DNA from: Acanthaster planci
Lineage: Eukaryota; Echinodermata; Asteroidea; Valvatida; Acanthasteridae
Direction: 5' to 3'
Assembly (NCBI RefSeq): GCF_001949145.1
Contig: NW_019091551.1
Coordinates: 454,761 to 518,760 of the forward strand
DNA: 64,000 bases
Below the pieces are notes generated by a model. That model searched no databases, was not told the origin of the DNA, and worked only from the letters and a program-made list of their open reading frames with translations. The position numbers were made by a program, and so were the translations under genes. This document shows positions 25,133 to 37,800 of the stretch, piece after piece. Position 1 is the stretch's first letter. The number at the start of each line of letters is the position of its first letter.

Positions 25133-25305
25133 CCTAGCCAACGTCAGCACACGGTTGGTACATGTACATGTATGCTGACGTCAAAGTGCATACTGGGGGC
25201 TAACGTTGGCGCAATGTCGGCGACTTGACGTCAAATATACAAACCAATAGCCAACATTGGCACATAGTTGGCATGCAGATGTCAAGCTGTATACTGCATG
25301 CTAAT
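25133..25305. repeat. CCAACGTCAGC repeat block, right copy
   Basis: Counterpart of 24200-24359, with an extra CTAACGTTGGCGCAATGTCGG segment and a TACATGTACATGTA insertion. Confidence 0.55.
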
Positions 25306-26482
25306 AGCTGAATGGTAACATGTTTAAGTTCTGTCATTCTGAGTCACCTAAGGAGGAACAGTTGTTATAATAAATATCTTGTTAAACATGTTTAAGATTC
25401 TGTCATATTCTATTTACATTGTACATGTACATGAGAAATTTTAAGGAGGAACAGTTGTACCGGTACATGCACAGGGTCTGCAATTTTGTTAAAGCAAAAA
25501 TGTTCACTTTGTAAAATTCAAAGCGTGTGTGTCATGGGTGCGCAAATTTAAGCTTTTCAGCTGATTTTAGCTTTTTGTGCAGATTTTTACTGTAAATTTT
25601 AGGTTTGGTACACTGTCTCTCTGTCCGGGTACAAAAGTTTGGGAACTTCTTAAATTAAATTTCGGATTTTTGCTGGCTGTTTTTAGCTAAAGTTGCCTTT
25701 TATAAATTGCACATACATGTACACGTATGTACCGGTACAGTTTCACAACAGAGACCACCTACTGTACATTATAAACATGTACATGCACACTACTGTACAT
25801 GTACTGTATATGTGTACTTTGGGAGGGCTTTCATTTTGATTGTACATGTAGGTGTAGACTTACTGTAAACACGACAAAAATAGTATTTTAATATACAGTA
25901 CATGTACCTCTGGCCTTGACGCATGTATAGTTCCTATTATGTGATAAAAAAGCGAAGCTGTTAGTCATGACAGTCTGCAGTGCGGCCGTGGACACGTGTG
26001 GTAGTTTTTTTTTTAATATGGCGGGTTCCACGAAATATGGACCATTAGATAATGTTAACTTTTGGGGTTCAGTTTTCCTGAAGTGAACAGCAGTTAATTA
26101 ATTCCCAATGTCTGATGTAATGAGGGGAAGTCATGGCTGATATCAAGAACAATGATGACCGTGTCCATCTTTCAACTGAATCCAAGTTGATTAATTGAAG
26201 CATTTTTGATGGACGTGAACAACTTGTAAATCCTACGTGTACATGTAGCCAACTGAAAGTTACCGGGAAGTGTTAATTCCTGCCATTGTTTTGAACAGAT
26301 TTGTATGTTGTAAAAGATGATAATATTTACATATAAAAATCATAATCACAAAATTACATGTAACAAATATGTCTCACAAATAATAGGGTCTTCAAGTCGG
26401 TAGTTTCGAACATCATTCGATTTTGTAAAAAAATTGAATGCAAAAAAAGCTAGTAAAATCAAAAGCGATGTACAGCACAAGC

Positions 26483-26708
26483 TTAACCCCTTTGCGCCAG
26501 GACGCGGCTAGAGCCGCCATAAAAATTGAGATCCTCAGCCCGCTTTTCAGCTATTATTCTCGGCCCACGCTCGAGCGAACACGGTGAAAGAAGGCAGACC
26601 CTGGCTCTTGTATATATGGTAATTGGCCTTTGTGTGTAGCCCAGAAATGAAAAATTGGAATTCTCGGAGTTGGCTTTCAGAAAAAAGTTCCCGTTATCAG
26701 GGTGTTAA
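26483..26708. mobile_element. Possible TTAA-ended MITE, 226 bp
   Basis: Begins TTAACCCCTTTGCGCC and ends with GGTGTTAA. The inverted termini pair loosely. An internal GAGCCAGGG next to TATATA, and a CTGGC-CAA-GGGGTTAA end, resemble the family at 37841-38352. Weak but suggestive. Confidence 0.3.
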
Positions 26709-29700
26709 CTGGGTGTTTTATTAACTGATACAATGTACAGTGTATAAATGTATGTACGTATGTGTATTTGCTTGATGTTGCAGTAAGTACATGTATGTCA
26801 TTGCAGAGATCAAAGTCACACTTTACATTGTACACGTACATACATGTACATGTTCATTTGAAGAATTTTGTGCAAATTATGCTGTCTTATCCATTGAACT
26901 CAACTCAGCTATTTCCATACGTGTACACGTACATCTATGTACATGTACATGTTCATGTATGTGTCTATGGATGCATGCACTGTACATGTATATGTACATT
27001 GGTGGCGTCTTTATTTGCAAATTTGCCAAATTCTTCACCCTTCACATCTATTCCTGAAGGGAAATATTTCAATTTTTTGGTGGATATCTTTCTTGCCTTT
27101 GGTAGAGATCGAGAACAGTCTTACATCATGTAAATCTAACATTTCTTAAATGTGTGTACCTGTATTTGACATGGTATTTTCAAAGGCTTTTTCCAAGGGA
27201 ACCGTCCAAACATTTTTTTAAAGTTAGTTACCATACATGCACATGTACATGCACATGTACAAACACATCTGTTCAGAGATACGGTACACACGAGAGTGTT
27301 CCCTCCCCCCCCCCCAAAAAAAAAATAAATAAAAACACTTTCATCATCCTCTGATAGTGGAAAGAAACCCTAAACTTCCACCTGTGAATTTCATGAAGAT
27401 ATCAGTGGAATCATTGTTTTCTAAAATTTGGAAAGTAGCCAACCAAAGGACTACGGTAACCATTGCTTTCCATAGCTAAAGTGCCTGAGTTTTGCGGTTA
27501 TATAAAAATGAGTACATTTCCAGACAACTGATCAAATTTGCAAGAAATCCAGGTGTCAGGTCCAAAGTTCATGTGTGCAAAGTGTTGATGCTACTGCATA
27601 GCACTGCCTTGGTTGACACAAACAGCATTGCTGGAAAACTGTTGAACATACTGGTAAGTTTTTGGTGATCCTCATGCGTGGATGTATACATGTACATGTA
27701 TGTACATGTGTACATGACAGAGTTCACAGTAATTGTGTTGCATATGAGAATGGTCTGAACTGCTGGTCAGTCTAGATCTTGATACCGTAGCGTATGTGCA
27801 TAGGTATATGTAACAGTACCACTGAGAAGAGGGCATTGTGTTTCAAACATATACACTATGTACATGTACATGTGAGCACAGGGACTATGGTGCATGCGTG
27901 TGTACAGTAACCCTGAGGATCTACGCTGTACATGTAGAAAAACATTTTTTGTTCCCTTTGTGTTATATGCTTCACGGTGAAGTTAAAAACAGGTATTCTT
28001 GAATTTATTTTCAATTAATTTCATAACATTTTATTTATTCTTGAAGAATCGTGCGTATTTGAATGGCTGTGCATTGCCATGGAATTTGTTTTTGTTTTAT
28101 GTAAAGTGGGATTTGTGAATGTACATGTATGACATCACTTGAAAACCACTGGATCATTTGTTTTTAATCTTTGAACAACTCAAGGAGCTGCAGTATTCCA
28201 AGTCTGCGCATATTGAATATGCACCACTACTGTACATGTGCATGTACAGTATGTCAAAAGCTACATGTACATGTATGTACAGTACATGTACAGTATCCTC
28301 GGTTCAGTTTGCGTGTGCGTTTGACAAGCATACGTGTTCCGGTACTCCCTTAAGTCGCACTTTGAAATGTTTTCTTCGGATCAGATAAAATCTCTCGGGC
28401 TCTAATATTTGTGTCTTGTCAATTACTAGTGCAATAACCCATGAATGACCTATATGTATACATATACATATACAATCTTGAGTTGAATGATGTACTCTGA
28501 TCCTCCATTTACTTTGCCCTCTTGCCTGTTTTTTGACAGTCATTTACAAAAGTTTAAGACCACCTGGAATATTTCATTGATATTTCTGTCACTGGGCCTG
28601 CATTGCATTGTCTGCATTATGTTGATGCATAACATCAGTGTAGTGACATATGTAGGCCTACCCATTTGAATGAAATTTTTTCAAAGGCAGGTCATATATG
28701 ACATTTTTGTCGGTAAGGCAGCATGGTTAAAAAAGCCGTTCTAAGTAATCAGAAATAAAAGATGGCGCACTAAATATTAGACTAGTTTTAACATTTCAAA
28801 TCATAGAGGTGTAGTCAAATAGCTGTTGGACCAAGATACATTACAGTGTACATGTACATGTACCAAGGTTACACATTGAAAATAAACATACACGTAAGTT
28901 ACCATAATTGATTGGTTTATTTTGGGTTTTTTTTTTTCAGGTTAATGCATTTTGTATGGGTGGTCTGACTGTAATTTCAGAAGAGACTTCATTTGATTTA
29001 TTTTGTAATGGCTCACAGGGATTGTTTTCTACTGGTATGTGTACTGTAGGCTGTAGTATACAACATCAGGCCAAACATTGACATGTATACAGGGTGCTTG
29101 GTACCAGTTCATGGAATGGAAGGTAATGGAATGTTTAAACTTTTACACTGTACATTTACAGTTCTTGCAAATGATAGTCATGAGCCATTCAGTTTGGCAA
29201 TAAAATTCAATTTTGAATAACTAAAACTTGTTCATGGAGTAACACTGGCACATTTGAGTAATTCAAATTAACCATGGTGACTTTCAATCTAAAAGTGAAA
29301 TATAGTATGTGTGAAGCCTATTAAAAACTTGTGTCTGAGTTTTGTGGGCATACTGGTATATTGGAGGTTGAACTTGTCTTTGTACACATAGATAGTGTGT
29401 ATGCAACTGTTTAATTGATGTCCATACATGTATGTACATGTACAGTACCTACATGTACATGTAAGAAAGTTTAGCCTATTGGTCAAAAGGGATGTAGTGA
29501 TGTAGTCAAGTCCTCCCCAAGCCCCTTGAGTTCCTGAAAGTCCATCATAAGTCATTCTGTCATAAGTCAATAAGCCTTTTGCGAATTAAATTTGAATAAA
29601 ATCTGGTACATTGACTTTTTTAAATTCACATGAATATAACAATTTGATTTCTCCTTGCTAAAGACCCTGTTGCTTAACCTTGTGATTCGGGGAAATGTTT

Positions 29701-32424
29701 TTTACATGTACATGTATATGTACATGTAGTTACATAAGAGACACCTTGCACCAGTGCACATGGTGCACTGTTTTCAGTGGATAAGAAGGGCAAAAAAGAA
29801 ACAGTCCATTCCAGAGACGGTGGAGACTATGCAAACGCTTGCCCTGAATAACAAGGTACCGGTATAATGCGGCATACTGTAGCAATAATGTCTTTAGTCT
29901 GGAGAATTCAATTGTTTTATGTACAATCAGATTAATCAGTATACCAGGTTTACCATGTAACTCACAAAAGGCTTATTTACCGATAGTTATTCACAAGCTG
30001 TTCAACTGAACTGTGACAAATGCATTGTTTTGTTATTGTTCACCCTGTCACTTATGGCTGGTTTAGTGAAAGGACTTGTGACTGGTACGTGGCTTAGACA
30101 GTATTTTGATATTGTCAAATAGTGGCGGTATGTTTCTGATAATATTACTGACTGATGATCCATAAATACCAAAATACTGGTACTGGCAAACTTGGTATGG
30201 AATTGCAAGAGCCTAGAGTATTTGCAGAGCTCTTTTAAAATAAAGGAAAACCACATTCAGTGTATGATCATATTTTATTCCATTCTTTGTAGTATAGGCC
30301 ATCCAATGTGATGTCTGTACTGTCATTACTATTAATGGGGAGATAGGACATAATTGTCAAGCTGGACATGAAAGTTAAGTAGTTACCAACCCACCAACCA
30401 AAATGCAAGAAGTTTAATTATCACAGCCATTGTGTGTAGCTTATAGTGTCTGATTAGAAGTCACAAACAGTGTTTTACAGGGCTGTATTTTGTCACAGTT
30501 TTTTTTATAGCAGGGGTGTGATTTGTCCAGATTTTTTTGGATTTCCGGAATTTCTGTGATTTCCGTATTGTCATTGCTTTCAATATGTAATGCAAAGACT
30601 ACAATATATGGTGCGAAACTAAGCGAAAGACTTGCACAAGTTTAGGTGTATAGCATGCGTTTTGGGTTGTTACTCCCCTGGAAATGTGCCAGATACGTAG
30701 GTAATAGTACACTGAACAGAGGGGGTAATCATTGTTAAAACATACATGTAGGGACCCAGGCTAGCGATATGATCGTTGTGTGTATGTACATATACTGTAC
30801 GCTCGCTGTGTGTGTACAGGACATGTACGGTACACATGTTGTCATTGCCTGCACTGTGTACAACTTGCGTCTGTCTGCCATTGCGTTTCGTTTCGTTCTA
30901 GTGGTGGTCTGATGTCGATGACGTCCATCAAAAGTGTCATACAAGGTAGTAAGTAGGGAATAGGATCTGAATTTAGACAAGGGATTAAAGAATTCTTGGA
31001 AATTTTCCTGGCTGGAAACTCAGGTGGACAGAGAATTAACCAAGGGGAAATTGATATATTATCGTGACTTTCTGTGAAAATCGACAAACCTGGGTACTGC
31101 AAGTGCACATGGTGTCACAAGTAAAGCAGTACTCATCTGTATGAGACAGTTTTCAGTTTTAATAAATTATGAAATAATTTTGTAGATCACTGATAACTTT
31201 GTGTGTGTGTATTACACTTCCAGGTCTTTGATTGTTACCAATTATAGCTTACATGTATAATTGCAATTGAAGTGAATGAGGACAAGGGTTTTGTTGCAGT
31301 AAATGTTATAATTGTAACCTTCAAAGTAAGAACAGCTCTTGTGGTGGCTTACATGCAGTACCAGAATCTCCTCCTATAATCAGATAGATATGCTGCGAAT
31401 TGTAGGGAAGCTGTGGCCAACGTGACTTGCAAAACCCTCTGAAGAATGTTTCATGGATTTTTCATTTTCCCCAAATCACACCCCTGATGTATAATTTCCT
31501 GTGTTGGAACACGGCATCATTCTTGGCTCAAAAATTAGCAAATGCAATCTTCATGTTTTTTTATTCCGTTACAGAAATAATACATTCTTGAAAATAAATG
31601 GATTGATAATTATGCAAATACTTCTTGAGTGTAGGGATTTTGCCATGTTGATAACAATCCTCATGCTGGCTTGTATTTGTTGACATTCCCAGTGAAAGTC
31701 GGTTTATCAGTACTGCTTTTTGATGACGTGATACTCCACTTCAAAGAACAGCACAGTATTAGTGAATATTGTGGTTTAAAAAATATCATCCAAGCCTAGT
31801 GACTAGACTTGTGAAGGGACTTGCGATGGACTCAACTACATGTAGCATGGTTTGGCTGTGGACCACCTCACGTAGTAGGCACCATGCACACCCCAATTTC
31901 AATATGACTACTTGGAAAAGGAACATACATGTACACGTACCATAACAAGGCTAGAGAGGTGTTTAAAAAAAAGAAGTAAATTTTTGAACAAAATCGTTGG
32001 AAATTTAAAGTTTTAAGTATCAACCCCCCCTCCCGGCTGATCTAGATTTGGAGATTAGATTAGAGAATGATGAGAGAATCAATGCTGATCACGACCTTCA
32101 CCTTTGGATTGTGTGTTGTTAGAATCTATTCTCCTGTACAACAGTGTACATGTACCAGTATTTGTTTTCTTATAAACATTGACCGTTGAGTCATTGAGAA
32201 AGATGACACTTTCTGGTTTTTGAAATATGTGGTTAACACACACTGTACAATGTACATGTACATGTACACACGTGTGCAAATTACTCATTGCTACCATACA
32301 CTTCGTCTTTCAGTTACCATACTAGCTTTTATTTGAACATTACATGTATTTCCTTGCATGAGATTCCAAATTCAGTGAAAGATAAGAGTGGATGAAATGT
32401 TTGGGTTTTTTTTCTATTTAACAG
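26709..32424. other. Upstream region of the RhoGEF gene, no coding exon identified
   Basis: The acceptor at 32424 implies a 5' non-coding exon and promoter upstream, but none can be placed by eye. TACATGTA clusters are at 26925-26998, 27235-27262, 28226-28297 and 29425-29465. No RNA gene is seen. Confidence 0.4.
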
Positions 32425-32435
32425 AATGTGAAAAC

Positions 32436-34800
32436 ATGGCTACTGGTGTGGCTAGCAACTCAAAGCTAGCAGTGCATGATGGGAAGAATGATAACTCACC
32501 TTCAACTACTGGCAACTCCGTGGAGGTGGTAGGTAGTGTCAAGCTGGATGTAGCATGTAAGAAGTCTGCAGGATCCACGGAACAACAGGATGATAGTAGT
32601 TGTAACAGCAGTTTTGGTGGTGATGGTTCCATGGTGCATTGTGGGCAGCCTACCAGTGAGAAAGAGGATGTTGTCAAGGATGACGCGACTCTGCCCAATG
32701 GAGGTCAGGCTCAACACCAGACTGGAAGCACATCCCACAATATCACTTCCTGTTATTGTCCACATGGGCCTCTCAACCAGCCAGGGCGCCCAAATATAAA
32801 TCCTCGGCCCATTCCCCGAAAACCTCAGACCCGTGTGCTGCCACCAAAACTGCCTCCAAAACCGCCACATTTGCTTCGACAGAGATCTCCTAGCTCTGAC
32901 AATTTGATGGGCAATTCAAACCATGACAAACAAGGACAGGGTAGAGATAAGCGATCCCAGAGTGTCAGTGTTGTCAATGTTCATAGCCCACCTTCCAGGG
33001 AAGACTTCTCAGAGACCAAATTGTTCAAGCGGCCAGTTCCAACCCCGCGGAAATCACTGCCAAACATTTTTCCTGATCGAACTCCCTCAGACATGAAGAG
33101 CCTGGAGCAAGCCAGTGCACACTTAAAGGTGCAGAAACCAGACTCTGAAATGACTGCTGCAGGCCCTGCACCTGAACCCCAGTCGCCATTTGGACAAGGG
33201 GAAATGCTCAGCCCAAGGTCTGAAAGAGCAAACAGCTCCCCAGTCCACAGGCGAGACATTGTCAAGAAGAATCCAAGCAGGAGCTCCAAGCCAACTCAGC
33301 ATGTTCGAGTGAGAGAGAGAGCAGCAATATTTGAGAAAATGATTGAGGTAGAGGCCATCAGAAACCGTGATTCTCAATCCAGTGAGCCAAGGTCTAGGAC
33401 TTCATCAAGGGCATCTGACTTCAAAGAAACAAGTGGGCGTAAATTATTGGATGCCTCTGGCAATGTCTGTGGAAGCAGTGATCGGTACCATCCCTATGTT
33501 AATATACAGCTGCATGATGGCATACTTCTGTCTGAGAATATCCCTCGAATGAAGGATGCATTCGTGGAAGATGAAACTCTTTCTGTGACATCTGTGTCAT
33601 CAGATGACTTATTCATGTTGCCACAGTCGAGTATGGAAAATCAACCTCACCGTCCTCCATCGCCAAATCTGTCAGAAGATGAGTATGCTGAGGATTTGAA
33701 AGATTGGAAGAGAAAATCAAGCAACACTGAGGTTTTCCTTCGAATTGATAGTTCATTCAAGGAGACTAAAGAATCAAATATTTCACACAGAGGAGCAGCT
33801 GATACATATGTCATCACAACAGATTCTGATGCTGGGGATTCAGAGTACACAGACATTGTAATTCCTGATCCAGTTGTATCACAGAACAATCAGAAGTCAA
33901 ACGTTCTTCAAATTTCAAATTCAAAGAAGGTTTTCATTTCAAAGCCAACTCCAGATACTCAAGACTTAACAGGTGTCAATACAGACTCAGAATCAGTTCT
34001 GGACTCAGATATACCACAGATTTCAGACAGGGAGTCTGATTATACCGATGTCATTGTCCCAGATTGCAGCACATCCCAGGACTCTACATCACCCAAAGTG
34101 GCCTTAGATACAGCAGAACCTTCTGTCAGACATGACAAGCCAAGGTTCAGTCTTCCTACTGAACAGAAGAGGACATCATATGCCTCGGAGCTTGTGAGAC
34201 ATGACATGCTGTCACCTGAGCATGCGCCTAGCTTGCCAAAGCCTTTTCATGGTGTTAACAAGTACAGGAATGTCACCCCACTGTTCTGTTTTCCACCCAG
34301 GCAAGCTGAGACCTGTGACACAGCTGAAAGCAGGAATGACACTGAGTCAGCAAAAACGGGACCAGCTCATAAACATCAAGGTGACGTAATTAGGATGGAA
34401 ACTGACCAGGATCAGGAAGGAATGCAAATGAGATTGACTGATAACTTGCAAAGTTCTACCAATCTCCCCCTGGGAATGAAGTCCCAAATGGAAGGGGATG
34501 ACCAACAACAAGCTGACAGAGTACTGGTCACTGAAGACACTGCAATGGCTACAGAAACCTCCAACATGTTGCCAGAGCCCTGCCAGCAAGACCAACACAG
34601 CAAGTCACATCCAACTGTGAGCAGTGAAACACAATATGAAGTCTGGCTCCCTGACTCCATTGACCCAATCAGCTTAAAAAAGCAAGATGGAGTTGGAAAC
34701 GTTTCCCCTATGATCAACAGTGACGTTTGTGGGTCACAGATTGAAAAGTCGCAGGTTGCTGAACTGTATGAAAAACGATCACAGGAGTTACCAGATATAG
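32436..34800 (+). CDS. RhoGEF coding exon 1 (long N-terminal exon, residues 1-788)
   Basis: A good acceptor (pyrimidine tract ending at 32424) opens the exon at 32425. The first in-frame ATG after it, at 32436, has A at -3 and G at +4, so I take it as the start and expect non-coding 5' exons upstream. The frame could run 16 codons further up but only through the acceptor tract. The exon ends before GTAAGA at 34801 in phase 1. Residues 118-150 are proline-rich and basic (PRPIPRKP, LPPKLPPKPP), and a second PVPTPRK motif follows, both likely SH3 ligands. Near residue 290 is VRERAAIFEKM, a short helical-looking segment. Y471 and Y536 lie in two copies of an acidic motif of the form DY-T-D-I/V-x-x-P. 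The exon is otherwise Ser/Asp/Glu-rich and predicted disordered. No enzymatic domain is visible in it. Confidence 0.85.
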
Positions 34801-37800
34801 GTAAGAAACTGTTCATATAGGGCCAAGTATTTCTGCACAGAAGGACATTGTACATATACTTTCTCATACACTGCATATGGGGGTTTTAGTCATAACAACT
34901 CATATTCTCTCAACATACATGTACGTGTATGTTAAGTTGAAAAATTGGATAGTTTCAATTAGGTGGAAAATTAGGAGAAAATTAATAATGTACATGTACT
35001 TACATGTAGAATGCTGACTGGTACAGTAAATCAAGCAATTCAGAAGTGCTTCTGTCATTCCTCAAGATACAGATACTGATATGATGCACCCATCGATATT
35101 CTAGCATACAAATCAAAGTGTGCGTATATGTATGTTGTACTTGAACATGGTTGGACATACATGTACATATTCACGTACGTGTACATGTACAGTATGTGTA
35201 CCGGTACAAGTCCATGCATGTACATTTTTCAAGTAATAGCTCCCCAGAGGGGTTCTTTCAAACAGAAAATAAAATGACAGACTACATTACATTTACACGC
35301 ACTGGTACATTGTCTACATGTTCATACTCAGGAGAGGGCATTGTGTTTTGTATTTCTAAAATACCGGTATGATACTCTCCCATAGGCTTAAGCACAGTTA
35401 ATTACATGTACAGTGTACATGTACCAATGAGGACAAAAGACTTATTTTTGAGAACAGAAAAGCATGCTCCCATTCTGTTCTGTCCTTTGTGGCAATGTAA
35501 AACACGTTCATGTGTACTGTGATGTACGTGTACAAGATCACAGTCTTGGATAGCAATCAGCAATCCAATCTACATGTACAGGTAGCTCCAAAGGATATCA
35601 CTTCTCTTCAGTTCATGATCTTGTGTGGCACTGCAAATCCAAGTTAAAAGAGGAGGGTGTGAGTTGATTCAGTGACCCATGACCTACATATACAAGTATA
35701 TGTAAGATTAAGGTACATGTATCACAAAATCAGTAACACAAATTACATGTACTTACATATAATGCTGTACCTCTCACCCTGTTAGAGCTCCAGGCACACC
35801 CTTTCTACCAAAATAAAATCATGTCACATCTGTAGATTCTGCAATTTCTGTACAGTCATTGATTGAGTCACAAGCCATTGTTCTTGCTAAATGTGGAATT
35901 GTGTGTTGATCTTGGCTGCACATGTCCTCTTACATGGATATTCCTGTGTCAGATACATGTACAATGTACATGTACGTGCGCAGTTATTCACCACAGTACA
36001 CATGTACATGTGTGTTTAACATTGCAAACAGAAAAAAGAATGTTTTGATTCATTTTCTGTAAGTACAAGCACCTACATGTACCTGTATATCTGTGTATGT
36101 ACATGTACAGGTCTACAAGCACCTACATGTACATGTACCTATATGTGTGTATGTATACAGTATGTACAGGTGGGACATTCACTTGAGCCCATTTGGTCAG
36201 TTCTAGTGCTTGTTCTTAGGTTTGGGTGCTCAGTTGTTGGCCTAGCATTTTCATCTACATGCATGTACATGTACTTACAAGCACCTACATGTACCTACAT
36301 GTACCTACATGTATATACGGTACATGTACATGTATACTGTACGGTATGTGTGTGTATGGACATGTACACGCATACATTTACTTAGACAAGTTTGTTTGTA
36401 CATGTACATACCGTCCATATACTGTGTACGTTTGTTGTTTTCAGAAATGAACTTGGTACACATGCATCCAATAAACAGGTATAAACACCATGTGAGGCAC
36501 TATTTTTCATGTTATGTCTAAAAGTTTTCTGTAAGTTTTTCATTGAAAATACATGTACTTGAGCAGTTACCTGTGCAGAGTTAACGGGGAACAGGTGGTT
36601 GGAGTGTATCATTCTGTATGGCAAATTTGTTCACATCGTTTTTGTACATTTGACTATTTTCTTTTTTATATCTTTCAGAAGGCAGTGGTGATGGTGATGG
36701 ATCAGACATGCTGTGCAATCGATCCAGGTAGATAAATACAGTACATGTATTTCAAATCCCACACATTCATGGAAATACATGTACAAATGTGCAGACCTGT
36801 GCATGTCTGTGGCATTAGAAATGTCATTTTTAGCCCCCCTACATACATGTACACCTTAGTGTCCCTTTTAAATCATTTTCAATCTTCATTTTGTTATTTT
36901 CAATGGGTTTTAGGGTTTTTGTGTATGGATTTACATATATGTGCAAGTAAAGGTGTGATTGCCTTCCAGGCAGGAATTATTAAGCTCTAAGAGTGTTATC
37001 TTACGTGTAAATGTGACCTGTCATGACACAATGAGTGTAAAGACGTAAAGTTGTGGGATTTGGACGGAGTAACATTTCTATTTAATTCCAAATTTTTTGC
37101 AGGATCACGTCTGATATTTCATAGGTTATCTTCTTACAAATTATGAAAACATTAATTGTGCCTGGTCAAAAATGTGCAAACAGTGTCAGAAACAAAAACC
37201 AACAGCTGCTGGAATAATGTCACATTGCCACCTTCACCCTACTTTTACTTTAAGTCGTATACACCATTGGATAGCTCTTATACTGCCGAATTAAAAAATG
37301 CCGGTATGTTAATTTATGGAAATTCAAACTTCCAGCTCATTTGTGATGGCAGGTCACAAATTTTTTAGTTGTCTCAGTTGAGAAGAGTTGACCACTGAGC
37401 AATGTTTGTGTGTATGCACCCAAAAATAACATTATGCAACAGTGTCTTTGTCAACATTTGAAGCAAGATATGGGACAGAGAGAACCCCCTCCCCTTTTGT
37501 GTTGGTCATTGTTTGACCCGAATCTCGGGAATTCTTTTCAAGCATCTAGGGGAATGTGTTAGGAAACAATAGTCCAGAGGGTCTGTAGGTCGTGGCCTTG
37601 CAGGGGGATACCCCTCCGTCCCACATCTTGCCTGGGCATAGTTGTCAGGAAAAGCAAAGAAAATTATTGGTTTAATGCTGTAAAAACTATCAATATACTA
37701 TCCAAAAAGGAAGTCAGATAGTTACATGTACAGGCAAGTTCAAGGAGTGCAGAGGTGCACAAAATACATTGTACCTGTATGTTCCCAATTAAAAAGCCAT

